The notes under the pieces: model-generated | Database searches by the model: none | What the model was told of the DNA's origin: nothing | The model's input: only the letters and a program-made list of their open reading frames with translations | From: Pseudomonas mandelii | GTDB taxonomy: Bacteria > Pseudomonadota > Gammaproteobacteria > Pseudomonadales > Pseudomonadaceae | Direction: 5' to 3' | Assembly: GCF_024138395.1 (NCBI RefSeq) | Contig: NZ_JAMYDU010000017.1 | Location: 1 to 64,000, forward strand | DNA: 64,000 nt | Position numbers and translations under genes: made by a program | In this document: positions 1-9,225 of the stretch, one piece after another | Numbering within the stretch: position 1 is the first letter of the stretch | How the letters are laid out: the number at the start of each line of letters is the position of its first letter

Positions 1-49
1 GTCGAAAACTGCGTAACTCTTTGTTTACCAAGGAGTTTTCCGTTTCGAC
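1..49 (-). other. Probable rRNA operon leader hairpin
   Basis: The first 49 bases can fold on the minus strand. GTCGAAAAC at 1-9 pairs with GTTTCGAC at the far end, and AACTC pairs with GAGTT inside. It lies just downstream of the promoter at 69-96, as expected for the leader of an rrn transcript that continues left of the window. No rRNA gene sequence is visible here, so the rRNA assignment is inferred from promoter strength and the usual tyrS-rrn neighbourhood in Pseudomonas. Confidence 0.4.
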
Positions 50-68
50 TGCGCCGGAAGTGGGGCGA

Positions 69-96
69 ATTATAGGCCTCCAGAATCTGCCGTCAA
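69..96 (-). promoter_or_regulatory. Strong sigma70 promoter reading out of the window
   Basis: On the minus strand TTGACG (91-96) and TATAAT (69-74) are separated by 16 bases. This is the best promoter match in the window. It begins 15 bases after the tyrS stop codon and points toward lower coordinates, so it drives a gene beyond the left edge. A G+C-rich discriminator follows the -10 box, as at rRNA promoters. The target is most likely a 16S-23S-5S operon, which is an inference. Confidence 0.6.
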
Positions 97-111
97 CCCC
101 TGATTTCAGCT

Positions 112-1311
112 TTATTCGGATTTGAGCGTAATACGCGCAAATGCCTTCTTCCCGGCCTGGCAAACATGGGTCGCGCCCAGTACGTATATAAAGGTGCGAT
201 CGACAACCTCCCCATCTATACGCACACCACCAGAGCCCAGAAGATCGCGCGCCACGGCAGAGTTCTTCACCAACCCTGCTTTATTAAGGACGGCAGCGAT
301 CGGCATATCCTCGGCGGCAGTCAATTCGATCTCCGGCAGATCATCCGGCAGCTCACCGTCTTTCATACGGTTACCCGCCGCACGGTGAGCATTGGCCGCA
401 GCCTCTTCACCATGGAAACGCGCAACGATCTCTTCGGCCAGCTTGATCTTGATGTCACGCGGATTCGCACCCGCCTCGACGTCAGCCCGCAAAGCATTGA
501 TCTCTTCCATGGAGCGGAAACTGAGCAACTCGAAGTAACGCCACATCAGCGCATCCGGGATAGAGACCAACTTGCCGTACATGACACCCGGCGCTTCCTG
601 GATACCGACGTAGTTGCCCAGCGACTTGGACATCTTCTTCACGCCATCCAGCCCTTCGAGCAGCGGCATGGTCAGAATGCATTGAGCCTCCTGACCATAA
701 CCACGTTGCAGTTCGCGCCCCATCAGCAGGTTGAACTTCTGATCGGTGCCACCCAGCTCGACATCCGCGCGCAACGCGACCGAGTCATAACCCTGAACCA
801 GCGGATAGAGGAACTCGTGAATAGCGATTGGCTGATTGGTTGTGTAGCGTTTGTCGAAATCGTCGCGCTCAAGCATGCGAGCCACGGTGTATTGCGAAGT
901 CAGGCGAATGAAGTCGGCCGGCCCCATCTGATCCATCCAGGTGGAGTTGAACGCCACTTCGGTCTTGGCCGGATCAAGAATCTTGAAGACCTGAGTCTTG
1001 TAGGTCTCGGCATTCTCGAGAACCTGCTCACGGGTGAGCGGAGGACGCGTGGCGCTCTTGCCGCTCGGATCACCGATCATCCCGGTGAAGTCACCGACAA
1101 GGAAGATAACCTGATGCCCCAGATCCTGGAACTGGCGCAGCTTATTAATAAGCACGGTGTGACCCAGGTGCAGATCCGGCGCGGTCGGATCGAAGCCTGC
1201 CTTAATACGCAGCGGCTGGCCACGCTTGAGTTTCTCGATTAGCTCGGACTCGACCAACAGTTCTTCTGCACCACGTTTGATCAGCGCTAGCTGCTCTTCA
1301 ACCGACTTCAT
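112..1311 (-). CDS. tyrS: Tyrosyl-tRNA synthetase
   Basis: Class I aminoacyl-tRNA synthetase charging tRNA-Tyr in the cytoplasm, 399 aa. The class I signature HLGH is at residues 48-51, the KMSKS loop is visible in the sequence GVKKMSKSLGN, and an S4-type RNA-binding segment forms the C-terminus (GGVRIDGEVVDR). The start chosen is the ATG at 1311 (MKSVEEQL). A longer frame to 1404 would add 31 residues without family support. It belongs to the TyrZ-like long-spaced bacterial type common in Pseudomonas. It faces away from the M23 peptidase gene, with about 210 bases between the two starts. Confidence 0.95.
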   Translation of the reverse strand: MKSVEEQLALIKRGAEELLVESELIEKLKRGQPLRIKAGFDPTAPDLHLGHTVLINKLRQFQDLGHQVIFLVGDFTGMIGDPSGKSATRPPLTREQVLENAETYKTQVFKILDPAKTEVAFNSTWMDQMGPADFIRLTSQYTVARMLERDDFDKRYTTNQPIAIHEFLYPLVQGYDSVALRADVELGGTDQKFNLLMGRELQRGYGQEAQCILTMPLLEGLDGVKKMSKSLGNYVGIQEAPGVMYGKLVSIPDALMWRYFELLSFRSMEEINALRADVEAGANPRDIKIKLAEEIVARFHGEEAAANAHRAAGNRMKDGELPDDLPEIELTAAEDMPIAAVLNKAGLVKNSAVARDLLGSGGVRIDGEVVDRTFIYVLGATHVCQAGKKAFARITLKSE

Positions 1312-1521
1312 AACAGACCCGCAAGGCTCAGATTCAAAGGGGGACAACCATACAAGATCGCGCACCAAATACAAGTTTTGCCCGGCGCACGGACGCCAAT
1401 CCACGGACAGAGTGTTCGCAGACTTGCTTCAGAGATGATTTGGTTATATTTTATACAGTTATTTCGTCTTCATCATGTCATTCATCTTTTCCAATTCATC
1501 TTTTCAAAGTCAAAATTACCT

Positions 1522-2952
1522 ATGACCACAAAACCGTCTAAAGCGCCGCCGCTTTACCCGAAGACCCACCTGCTCGCAGCAAGTGGCATCGCCGCCCTTC
1601 TCAGCCTGGCGCTTCTGGTGTTCCCTTCCAGTGATGTTGAAGCCAAAAAGACGACCCTGAGTCTTGAACTGGAAAGCCCTGCAGAACAACTGACACAAGA
1701 TCAAGACGCCGCCGACGTCGTCCAAGCCACAAATGAGCCGGCAGCCTCCCCCTTCGCGCAGATCGAAAACAGCGCCGAAGACACCCAGGAAACCGCCCAG
1801 GCTGCCCCCGCCCCTGTTCCCGCGCCAGTCGTCGAAGAGAAGAAGGCGCCAGGCCATAAAGAAGTGATTGTCAGCAAAGGCGACACGCTCTCGACTTTGT
1901 TCGAGAAAGTCGGCCTTCCGGCCACTTCGGTGCATGAAATACTGGCGAGCGACAAGCAAGCCAAGCAGTTCAGCCAACTCAAACATGGCCAGAAGCTTGA
2001 GTTCGAACTAGGCCCGGATGGCCAACTGACCAATTTGCACAGCAAAGTCAGCGACATGGAAAGCATCAGCCTGACCAAGAATGACAAGGGTTATACGTTT
2101 AATCGCATTACCGCCAAGCCCACCGTACGCTCCGCCTACGTTCATGGCGTGATCAACAGCTCGCTGTCGCAATCTGCCGCCCGAGCCGGTTTGTCCCACA
2201 GCCTGACCATGGATATGGCCAGTGTGTTTGGCTATGACGTCGACTTCGCCCAGGATATTCGCCAGGGTGACGAGTTCGATGTGATCTATGAACAGAAGGT
2301 CGTCAACGGCAAAGCCGTCGGCAACGGCCCAATCCTCTCCGCGCGCTTCACCAACCGCGGCAAGACTTACACCGCGGTGCGCTACACCAACAAACAAGGC
2401 AATAGCAGCTACTACACGGCTGACGGCAATAGCATGCGCAAGGCGTTTATCCGTACCCCGGTAGATTTCGCCCGCATCAGCTCGAAATTTTCCATGGGCC
2501 GCAAGCACCCCATCCTGAACAAGATCCGCGCCCACAAGGGTGTCGATTACGCGGCACCACGCGGTACGCCGATCAAGGCTGCCGGTGACGGCAAAGTATT
2601 GTTGGCGGGTCGCCGCGGCGGTTACGGCAACACCGTGATCATCCAGCACGGCAATACCTACCGCACGCTGTACGGCCATATGCAGGGCTTTGCCAAAGGC
2701 GTCAAGACTGGCGGCAGCGTCAAGCAAGGCCAGGTGATCGGCTACATCGGTACCACCGGTCTCTCTACCGGCCCGCACTTGCACTACGAGTTCCAGGTCA
2801 ATGGCGTACACGTCGATCCGCTGGGCCAGAAAGTAGCGATGGCCGATCCGATCTCCAAAGCTGAACGCTCACGTTTCCTCGCGCAAAGCCAACCGCTGAT
2901 GGCGCGCATGGATCAAGAGAAAACCACCCAGCTGGCTTCGAGTAAACGCTAA
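1522..2952 (+). CDS. LysM/M23 peptidoglycan endopeptidase (MepM/OapA-like)
   Basis: Periplasmic zinc endopeptidase of 476 aa, predicted to cut peptide cross-links in peptidoglycan. The N-terminus has a basic start and a hydrophobic segment (LLAASGIAALLSLALLVF, about residues 17-34), a membrane anchor or uncleaved signal. A proline/alanine-rich linker follows, then an OapA/LysM-like part (VSKGDTLSTLFEKVGLP), then a C-terminal M23 domain with HKGVDYAAPRGTPI and the metal motif HLHYEF. The start at ATG 1522 is preferred over an upstream one at 1378, which would place a second odd hydrophobic stretch in front. anmK begins 3 bases after the stop, so the two are almost certainly co-transcribed, linking wall cutting to wall-sugar recycling. 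Confidence 0.88.
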   Translation: MTTKPSKAPPLYPKTHLLAASGIAALLSLALLVFPSSDVEAKKTTLSLELESPAEQLTQDQDAADVVQATNEPAASPFAQIENSAEDTQETAQAAPAPVPAPVVEEKKAPGHKEVIVSKGDTLSTLFEKVGLPATSVHEILASDKQAKQFSQLKHGQKLEFELGPDGQLTNLHSKVSDMESISLTKNDKGYTFNRITAKPTVRSAYVHGVINSSLSQSAARAGLSHSLTMDMASVFGYDVDFAQDIRQGDEFDVIYEQKVVNGKAVGNGPILSARFTNRGKTYTAVRYTNKQGNSSYYTADGNSMRKAFIRTPVDFARISSKFSMGRKHPILNKIRAHKGVDYAAPRGTPIKAAGDGKVLLAGRRGGYGNTVIIQHGNTYRTLYGHMQGFAKGVKTGGSVKQGQVIGYIGTTGLSTGPHLHYEFQVNGVHVDPLGQKVAMADPISKAERSRFLAQSQPLMARMDQEKTTQLASSKR

Positions 2953-2955
2953 GCC

Positions 2956-4047
2956 ATGGCGCTCTATATAGGTGTGATGTCCGGGACCAGTCTTGATGGC
3001 CTGGACATTGCGTTGATCGAGCAAACCCCGGCGATCAAGCTGATCGCCACCCTTTACATCCCTATGCCTGATTCCCTGCGCGCCGAGCTGCTTGGCTTGT
3101 GCGCCAGCGGCCCCGATGAGATTGCCCGTTCCGCCATCGCCCAGCAGAACTGGGTGAAACTGGCCGCACAGGGCATTCACACCCTCCTCGACCAACAAAA
3201 TCTGAAACCCGCCGACATTCGCGCGATTGGCAGCCACGGCCAGACCATTCGCCACGAGCCGGCGCGCGGGTTCACGGTACAAATCGGCAACCCGGCCTTG
3301 CTCACCGAGCTGACCGGCATCACCGTGGTCAGCGATTTCCGCAGCCGCGATGTAGCCGCTGGCGGACAAGGCGCGCCACTGGTTCCAGCCTTTCACGAAG
3401 CCCTGTTTGAAGAACGGCCGGGCAACCGCGCGGTATTGAACGTCGGCGGGTTCAGCAACCTCAGCCTGATCGAACCCGGCAAGCCTGTTGCAGGGTTTGA
3501 CTGCGGCCCCGGCAACGTCCTGCTGGATGCCTGGATTCACCAGCAGCGCGGCGACAACTTTGATCGTGACGGCCAATGGGCCGCCAGCGGCAAGGTTGAA
3601 CCGGTTCTATTGAACGAGTTGCTCAGTGATCCATTCTTTGTGACCCAAGGCCCGAAGAGCACCGGCCGCGAAGTGTTCAATCTGCCATGGCTGATGCAGC
3701 ATCTGTCGCAGCTACCGACCTTCGCTGCCGAAGACGTACAGGCCACGCTGCTTGAGCTGACTGCGCTGACCATCGTCGAGTCATTGCAAAGCGCCCAATC
3801 GGATACCCGGGAGCTGCTGGTTTGTGGTGGCGGCGCGCACAACGCCACGCTGATGAAGCGCTTGGCCAGTCTGTTGCCGAATGCGAAAGTCAGCAGTACC
3901 GCTGCGTACGGTGTAGATCCGGACTGGGTCGAAGCCATGGCCTTTGCCTGGCTGGCCCATTGCTGCCTGGAAGGCATCGCGGCCAACCGCCCGAGCGTCA
4001 CCGGTGCCCGCGGCTTACGCGTACTTGGCGCCATCTACCCCGCCTGA
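2956..4047 (+). CDS. anmK: Anhydro-N-acetylmuramic acid kinase
   Basis: Cytoplasmic kinase of 363 aa that opens and phosphorylates 1,6-anhydro-MurNAc to MurNAc-6-phosphate, a step of peptidoglycan recycling. The family signature GVMSGTSLDGLDIAL is at the N-terminus, with further conserved blocks GSHGQTIRH, NVGGFSNLS, DCGPGNVLLD and CGGGAHN. Length matches the family (about 360-370 aa). It follows the M23 hydrolase with a 3-base gap. In Pseudomonas the later steps are carried out by MupP, AmgK and MurU, and the last two are also in this window at 32.3-34.0 kb. Confidence 0.95.
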   Translation: MALYIGVMSGTSLDGLDIALIEQTPAIKLIATLYIPMPDSLRAELLGLCASGPDEIARSAIAQQNWVKLAAQGIHTLLDQQNLKPADIRAIGSHGQTIRHEPARGFTVQIGNPALLTELTGITVVSDFRSRDVAAGGQGAPLVPAFHEALFEERPGNRAVLNVGGFSNLSLIEPGKPVAGFDCGPGNVLLDAWIHQQRGDNFDRDGQWAASGKVEPVLLNELLSDPFFVTQGPKSTGREVFNLPWLMQHLSQLPTFAAEDVQATLLELTALTIVESLQSAQSDTRELLVCGGGAHNATLMKRLASLLPNAKVSSTAAYGVDPDWVEAMAFAWLAHCCLEGIAANRPSVTGARGLRVLGAIYPA

Positions 4048-4065
4048 ACCTGAACCCCAGACAGC

Positions 4066-4097
4066 AAAACGCCGCAGAGTCCTGAGATTCTGCGGCG
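4066..4097 (-). terminator. Rho-independent terminator for erpA
   Basis: CGCCGCAGA and TCTGCGGCG form a 9-bp stem with a 10-base loop. On the minus strand the hairpin is followed by TTTT. It lies between the convergent anmK and erpA stop codons, so it mainly serves erpA. Confidence 0.8.
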
Positions 4098-4121
4098 CCT
4101 GGTAATGCGATGAGGGTGCGA

Positions 4122-4472
4122 TCAGATCGAGAACGAAGAGCCGCAGCCACACGTGGTGGTAGCGTTCGGGTTCTTGATCACGAAACGCGAACCTTCCAGA
4201 CCTTCCTGGTAATCCACTTCGGCACCTGCCAGGTACTGGAAGCTCATCGGATCCACCACCAGGCTGACGCCTTCGCGCTCGACGATGGTGTCGTCATCGG
4301 CCACTTCTTCATCGAAGGTGAAGCCGTACTGAAACCCTGAACAACCGCCGCCCGTAACGAATACGCGCAGCTTCAAGCGATCATTCCCCTCTTCATCGAC
4401 CAGGCTCTTCACCTTGTGCGCGGCACCGTGGGTGAATTGCAAAGCCGTGGGGGTGAAGGATTCGACGCTCAT
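4122..4472 (-). CDS. erpA: Iron-sulfur cluster insertion protein ErpA
   Basis: A-type Fe-S carrier of 116 aa that hands clusters to apo-enzymes such as IspG/IspH. The three cluster ligands of the HesB/IscA fold are present at Cys44 (GGGCSGFQYG), Cys108 and Cys110 (CGCGSSF). Length equals the family norm. It stands alone between terminators on both sides, facing left. Confidence 0.95.
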   Translation of the reverse strand: MSVESFTPTALQFTHGAAHKVKSLVDEEGNDRLKLRVFVTGGGCSGFQYGFTFDEEVADDDTIVEREGVSLVVDPMSFQYLAGAEVDYQEGLEGSRFVIKNPNATTTCGCGSSFSI

Positions 4473-4595
4473 GCTGACTATCTCCCGGCGTTACGCCGCC
4501 ATAATGCGTGATGACGCGCATTATCCGCTTCTCCCAGAAAATCGGTCAACTATTGTTACGGTATATCAATCAACCCAATCGCCAGACCAAAATGC

Positions 4596-4622
4596 AAAAA
4601 GGCCCGTTCGACGGGCCTTTTT
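4596..4622 (-). terminator. Terminator downstream of argC
   Basis: AAAAAGGCCCG TTCGA CGGGCCTTTTT is a perfect stem flanked by A and T runs, so it can act in both directions. It lies 18 bases beyond the argC stop and mainly ends the leftward argC transcript. It also insulates erpA. Confidence 0.85.
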
Positions 4623-4640
4623 GCTGAGCGGGATAAAGCT

Positions 4641-5675
4641 TTACGGCAGCATGCCCGCATGGGACAAGCCCAGACGCTCATCCAGACCGAACAGGATATT
4701 CAGGTTCTGCACCGCCTGACCCGACGCGCCTTTGACCAGATTGTCGATCACCGACAATACCACCACCAAGTCACCATCCTGCGGACGATGCACCGCGATA
4801 CGGCAAACGTTGGCACCGCGCACGCTGCGAGTTTCCGGATGGCTGCCGGCAGGCATCACATCGACGAACGGTTCGTTGGCATAGCGCTTTTCAAACAACG
4901 CTTGCAGATCCACCGAGCGATCCACGACGGTCGCGTAGAGCGTCGAGTGAATGCCGCGAATCATTGGCGTCAGGTGCGGAACGAAGGTCAACCCCACGTC
5001 CTTGCCCGCAGCACGACGCAGGCCTTGGCGGATTTCCGGCAAGTGACGGTGCCCTTTGACGGCGTATGCCTTCATGCTTTCCGACGTCTCGGAGTACAGC
5101 GAGCCTACAGAAGCGCCACGACCGGCGCCGCTGACGCCGGATTTGCAGTCTGCAATCAAACGCGTGGTATCGGCCAGACCGGCTTCAAGCAATGGCAGGA
5201 ATCCCAATTGCGTGGCAGTCGGGTAGCAACCCGGCACAGCAATCAGGCGCGCCTGTTTGATTTGCTCACGATTGACTTCGGGCAAGCCGTAGACCGCCTC
5301 CTCCAGCAGTTCTGGCGCGCCGTGCGGCTGACCGTACCATTTGGCCCACTCCTCGGCGTCTTGCAGACGGAAATCTGCCGACAGGTCGATGACCTTAGTC
5401 CCGGCCGCCAACAGTTCACCGGCCAGCGCATGGGCGACACCGTGCGGCGTGGCGAAGAACACCACATCGCAGGCCCCGAGGGTCTTGATGTCCGGAACGC
5501 TGAAAGCCAAGCCGTCGTAATGGCCTCGCAGGTTCGGGTACATATCGGCCACGGCCAGGCCGGCCTCGGATCGGGAAGTGATCACTACCACTTCAGCTTG
5601 CGGATGCTGTGCCAACAGACGCAGCAGTTCGACACCGGTGTAACCCGTGCCGCCGACGATACCGACCTTGACCAT
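4641..5675 (-). CDS. argC: N-acetyl-gamma-glutamyl-phosphate reductase
   Basis: NADPH-dependent reductase of arginine biosynthesis, 344 aa, converting N-acetyl-glutamyl phosphate to the semialdehyde. The nucleotide-binding start VGIVGGTGYTGVELLRLL and the catalytic cysteine motif VPGCYPTATQLG are both visible. The ATG at 5675 (MVKVGIVGG) is chosen. A longer frame to 5747 would prepend 24 unsupported residues. It is monocistronic, ends in its own terminator, and diverges from hemJ. Confidence 0.95.
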   Translation of the reverse strand: MVKVGIVGGTGYTGVELLRLLAQHPQAEVVVITSRSEAGLAVADMYPNLRGHYDGLAFSVPDIKTLGACDVVFFATPHGVAHALAGELLAAGTKVIDLSADFRLQDAEEWAKWYGQPHGAPELLEEAVYGLPEVNREQIKQARLIAVPGCYPTATQLGFLPLLEAGLADTTRLIADCKSGVSGAGRGASVGSLYSETSESMKAYAVKGHRHLPEIRQGLRRAAGKDVGLTFVPHLTPMIRGIHSTLYATVVDRSVDLQALFEKRYANEPFVDVMPAGSHPETRSVRGANVCRIAVHRPQDGDLVVVLSVIDNLVKGASGQAVQNLNILFGLDERLGLSHAGMLP

Positions 5676-5810
5676 AAACCTGCCCTCAACGAACCCACTG
5701 GAAAGCCGTCGATAATAGGGGCCGCGGGGCCCTGCGACAACCGTCAAGGTGACGTGCGGCGGCTCAAGCCTCTACTATTCCCGCTACCGTGAACCTGGGA
5801 ATACCTGAAA

Positions 5811-6242
5811 ATGCTTTATCTATGGCTCAAAGCGCTTCATATCGTCAGCTTGGTCTGCTGGTTTGCCGGCCTGTTTTACCTGCCGCGCCTGTTCGTCTAT
5901 CACGCCCAAAGCGAAGACACCGTCAGCAAGGAACGCTTCAGCATCATGGAGCGCAAGCTATACCGGGGCATCATGGGCCCGGCGATGATCGCCACTCTGG
6001 CATTCGGCATCTGGCTGATCAGCCTCAACCCAAGTGCCTACTTCACCCAGGGCGCATGGATGCATGCCAAATTGACTCTGGTGGTGATCCTGATCGGCTA
6101 TCACCACATGTGCGGCGCACAGGTAAAACGTTTTGCCCGTGGCGAAAACACCCGCAGCCATGTCTTTTATCGCTGGTTCAATGAAGTGCCGGTTCTGATA
6201 TTGCTGGCTATTGTAATTCTGGTCGTCGTTCGGCCGTTTTAA
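5811..6242 (+). CDS. hemJ: Protoporphyrinogen IX oxidase, HemJ type
   Basis: Integral inner-membrane protein of 143 aa. It begins MLYLWLKALHIVSLVCWFAG and continues with several further hydrophobic helices, ending in a final one (LILLAIVILVVV). The HemJ family replaces HemY/HemG in many proteobacteria and oxidises protoporphyrinogen IX in heme synthesis. The His in the first helix and the W/F/Y-rich pattern match the family. It is followed 33 bases later by a nitronate monooxygenase gene on the same strand. Confidence 0.85.
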   Translation: MLYLWLKALHIVSLVCWFAGLFYLPRLFVYHAQSEDTVSKERFSIMERKLYRGIMGPAMIATLAFGIWLISLNPSAYFTQGAWMHAKLTLVVILIGYHHMCGAQVKRFARGENTRSHVFYRWFNEVPVLILLAIVILVVVRPF

Positions 6243-6275
6243 TCCAACAAGTGCAATTTACCCGGGGTACTTCCA

Positions 6276-7244
6276 ATGTCGCTGCCCACTTTGCTCGAAC
6301 AACGCTTGCGTCTGCCCGTGGTGGCGGCGCCGATGTTCCTGATTTCCAACCCCGAGCTGGTGCTCGCCTGTTGCCGTAATGGCGTGGTGGGCAGCTTTCC
6401 TGCGCTGAACCAGCGTGAGAGCAGCGGTTTCAAGGCCTGGCTGGAAGAGATCGAAGCAGGACTGTCGATACTGGAAAATCCCGCGCCTTACGCGGTGAAC
6501 CTGATCGTCCACAACAGCAACCCGCGATTGCAGGCGGACTTGGCGATCTGCATCGAGCACAAAGTACCGATCGTGATCACCAGCCTCGGTGCCGTGAAGC
6601 AACTGGTCGATGCCGTGCATGGCTATGGCGGCTTGGTGTTCCACGACGTGACGACCCGTCGCCACGCGGAAAAAGCCGCCGAAGCGGGTGTGGACGGTTT
6701 GATCGCCGTGGCTGCGGGCGCCGGGGGACACGCCGGGACCTGGAGCCCGTTTTCGCTGATCGCCGAGATTCGCCAGTTTTTCGACAAGACCCTGCTGCTG
6801 GCCGGCTGCCTGAACCATGGTCATGAGATTCTTGCCGCGCAGTTGCTCGGTGCGGATTTGGCCTACTTCGGTACGCGATTTATCGGTACCACTGAAAGTC
6901 ATGCGCCTGACGCGTATAAGGAGATGCTCCTGACTTCCAGAGCCGCAGACATCGTCCATACTCCAGCGGTGTCGGGAGTACCGGCGAGCTTCATGCGTCG
7001 GAGCCTGGAGGCCGCCGGGTTCGACATGGCAGCCCTGCAAGGCAAGGGCGAGGTGAATTTCGGCTCCAAGCTCAAGCCGTTGAGCGATGAAGCCAAAGCC
7101 TGGAAAACCGTGTGGTCCGCAGGCCAGGGCGTCGGAGAAATCGAGGACCTGCCAAGTGTCGATCAATTGGTCGCCCGTCTCGATGCCGAGTACCGCAAGG
7201 CGCTGGAACTGGCGGCGGCGCTGCCCAAGCGCTGGCCGCGCTGA
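6276..7244 (+). CDS. Nitronate monooxygenase family flavoprotein
   Basis: FMN-dependent TIM-barrel enzyme of 322 aa in the 2-nitropropane dioxygenase class, which detoxifies alkyl nitronates such as propionate 3-nitronate. The family motif AAGAGGHAGTWSPF, with its conserved His, is visible, as is a phosphate-binding C-terminal part (GADLAYFGTRFIGT). The actual substrate in this organism cannot be read from the sequence. It lies close behind hemJ and may share its transcript. Confidence 0.85.
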   Translation: MSLPTLLEQRLRLPVVAAPMFLISNPELVLACCRNGVVGSFPALNQRESSGFKAWLEEIEAGLSILENPAPYAVNLIVHNSNPRLQADLAICIEHKVPIVITSLGAVKQLVDAVHGYGGLVFHDVTTRRHAEKAAEAGVDGLIAVAAGAGGHAGTWSPFSLIAEIRQFFDKTLLLAGCLNHGHEILAAQLLGADLAYFGTRFIGTTESHAPDAYKEMLLTSRAADIVHTPAVSGVPASFMRRSLEAAGFDMAALQGKGEVNFGSKLKPLSDEAKAWKTVWSAGQGVGEIEDLPSVDQLVARLDAEYRKALELAAALPKRWPR

Positions 7245-7314
7245 CAGGCGGGCCTTACACTCCATAGCTGCAACACCGTCTATTACAAACTCTCGCGACA
7301 AGGATGCCTCGGCC

Positions 7315-8292
7315 ATGAGCGAAAACCGTTTCAAGATCGTCTTCGATGGCGCTCTGCAGCCAGGTGTTGACGCCACCACCGCGAAGCTCAACCTCGCCGA
7401 GCTGTTCAAAAGCGATGTCGCGGCCATCGAACGCCTGTTCAGTGGCCGGCAGGTTGCGCTCAAACGGGACCTGTCACACGCCGATGCGCAGACTTACCTT
7501 CAAGCGCTGACGAAAACCGGCATCGATGCCCGAATCGAAACAGAAACCTCGATTGAGCTGAACCTGTCCGACGTTCACGAGCACGCCCCTGCCAACAACC
7601 AGCCTGTCACGGCAGATCCCGATTCTCCCTATGCACCACCCCGAGCCTCTGTCGGCGAAGCATTGCCGGAGTTTTCTGCACTCAAGCCATTCAGTTTCGT
7701 TGGCCGTATCGGTCGCTTGCGCTTTCTGGCCTGGACGATGGCGCTGACGCTGGTGACGCTTGGTGTTGGCTCTGTGCTGGCTGTTTTCGGCTTCGCGCTC
7801 ATCAGCACGGACTCGACTGCTGGCTTGATCCTCGCGGGCCTGCTGGCCTTTATCCTGGTCGTGGTGCTCGCCTTCATCAGCATCCAGTTCAGTGTGCAGC
7901 GCCTGCACGATATCGGCTGGTCCGGCTGGCTCTGGCTGCTGAACCTTGTACCGGTCGTTGGCAGCGTTTTTCCGTTTGTAATAATGATCGTGCCGGGTAA
8001 CAACACAGCCAACCGATATGGCGCACCACCACCGCCCAACAGCAACGCGGTCAGGGTACTGGCTTCGCTGTGGCTGGTGTTTATCGCGATCATGTTCGTC
8101 GGCGGGCTGACTGGAGGCCTCACCGCGATCCAGGATGAGTACGAAAGCGCCACCGAAAGCACCTATCAAAGCAGCGCGATGATCACCGACGAAGTTGAAG
8201 TGGCGCCGGCCGATGCGGCGGAACAAGCGGCAAATTCAGCCGATGATGCAGCCGAAGCAGCCGAGCCTTCTGTAGACTCTGCGAAAGAATGA
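7315..8292 (+). CDS. DUF805 membrane protein
   Basis: 325 aa protein. The first about 120 residues form a soluble domain resembling a repeated small alpha/beta unit (KIVFDGALQPGVDATTAKLNLAELF). Then comes a DUF805 domain with four predicted membrane helices and the typical stretch RLHDIGWSGWLWLLNLVPVVG. The tail is acidic and alanine-rich (about 290-325). The start ATG 7315 follows AAGGA at a suitable distance. Function of DUF805 is not established. It is related to other inner-membrane proteins of unknown role. Confidence 0.75.
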   Translation: MSENRFKIVFDGALQPGVDATTAKLNLAELFKSDVAAIERLFSGRQVALKRDLSHADAQTYLQALTKTGIDARIETETSIELNLSDVHEHAPANNQPVTADPDSPYAPPRASVGEALPEFSALKPFSFVGRIGRLRFLAWTMALTLVTLGVGSVLAVFGFALISTDSTAGLILAGLLAFILVVVLAFISIQFSVQRLHDIGWSGWLWLLNLVPVVGSVFPFVIMIVPGNNTANRYGAPPPPNSNAVRVLASLWLVFIAIMFVGGLTGGLTAIQDEYESATESTYQSSAMITDEVEVAPADAAEQAANSADDAAEAAEPSVDSAKE

Positions 8293-8354
8293 ACAGCGCT
8301 CCCCGCCCTTGACACCTGCGTCGTCGGCGCGGAGCTGTTGCGATGGAGAACTGC

Positions 8355-9143
8355 ATGACCCGTTACGCTCTGATCACTGGCGCTTCCAGCGGCATCGGCC
8401 TGGCGATGGCCGAAGCGCTGGCCCGGCGCGGCCGCAGCCTGATTCTGGTGGCCCGACAGCGTGATCAGCTGGAAAGCATTGCGATTGAACTGACTCAACG
8501 TTTTGGTGTGGAGGTGCTGTTTCGTGCCTGTGATCTGGGCGAGCCGCTGAGGCTGTCCGGATTTTTGCTGGAGCTGGAGGAAGGCGACCGGCAGATAGAT
8601 TTGCTGGTCAACTGTGCCGGCATCGGTACCTGCGGCCCGTTCCTGGCCCAGGACTGGATGACCGAGCAGGACTTGATCGAAGTGAACATCCTGGCCCTCA
8701 CTCGCTTGTGCCATGCCATCGGCAACAGCATGGCCTTGCAGGGCGGCGGGCAGATTCTGAACGTCGCCTCGATGGCGGCATTCCATCCCGGTCCATGGAT
8801 GAGCACGTACTACGCGAGCAAGGCTTACGTACTGCATTTTTCCGAAGGTTTGCGCGTCGAACTGAAGAAATGCGCGGTCAAGGTGTCGGTACTCTGCCCC
8901 GGCCCGACACGCACGGCGTTTTTCCGCACCGCGCAACTGGACACCGACAAACTGGTCGAGAGCAAACTGCTGATGAGTCCGGAAGAAGTCGCGCTCTATA
9001 CCGTGCGCGCCCTGGAGAAAAATCGCGCCATTATTATTCCCGGCCGCCTGAACCGCTGGTTCGCGTTCCTGCCGCGGCTCGGCTCACGTTGGCTGACCCG
9101 GACAATCGCGGGCATGGTCAACAAGGCCTATTGTCCGCGCTGA
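8355..9143 (+). CDS. Short-chain dehydrogenase/reductase
   Basis: NAD(P)-dependent SDR of 262 aa. The cofactor motif TGASSGIGLAMAEAL is at the N-terminus and the catalytic YYASKAYV block is present, with NVASMAA ahead of it supplying the Ser. The start ATG 8355 is preceded by GGAG at 8345-8348 with 6 bases spacing. An ATG at 8343 is in frame but lacks its own ribosome site. Substrate is unknown. The C-terminal basic helix region (GRLNRWFAFLPRLGSRWL) suggests membrane association, as in the DltE/YqjQ-like group. Confidence 0.8.
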   Translation: MTRYALITGASSGIGLAMAEALARRGRSLILVARQRDQLESIAIELTQRFGVEVLFRACDLGEPLRLSGFLLELEEGDRQIDLLVNCAGIGTCGPFLAQDWMTEQDLIEVNILALTRLCHAIGNSMALQGGGQILNVASMAAFHPGPWMSTYYASKAYVLHFSEGLRVELKKCAVKVSVLCPGPTRTAFFRTAQLDTDKLVESKLLMSPEEVALYTVRALEKNRAIIIPGRLNRWFAFLPRLGSRWLTRTIAGMVNKAYCPR

Positions 9144-9225
9144 TCAAATCCTCAAGGCAAAAGACTGGGCTCTGACTTAACCCATGGTTACACTCAGGCC
9201 AGCCCAAACAACGGAGAAAACAGCT

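Noticed and set aside
166..1242. Open frame of 358 codons on the plus strand
   Set aside because: Antisense to tyrS; a shadow of the real gene.
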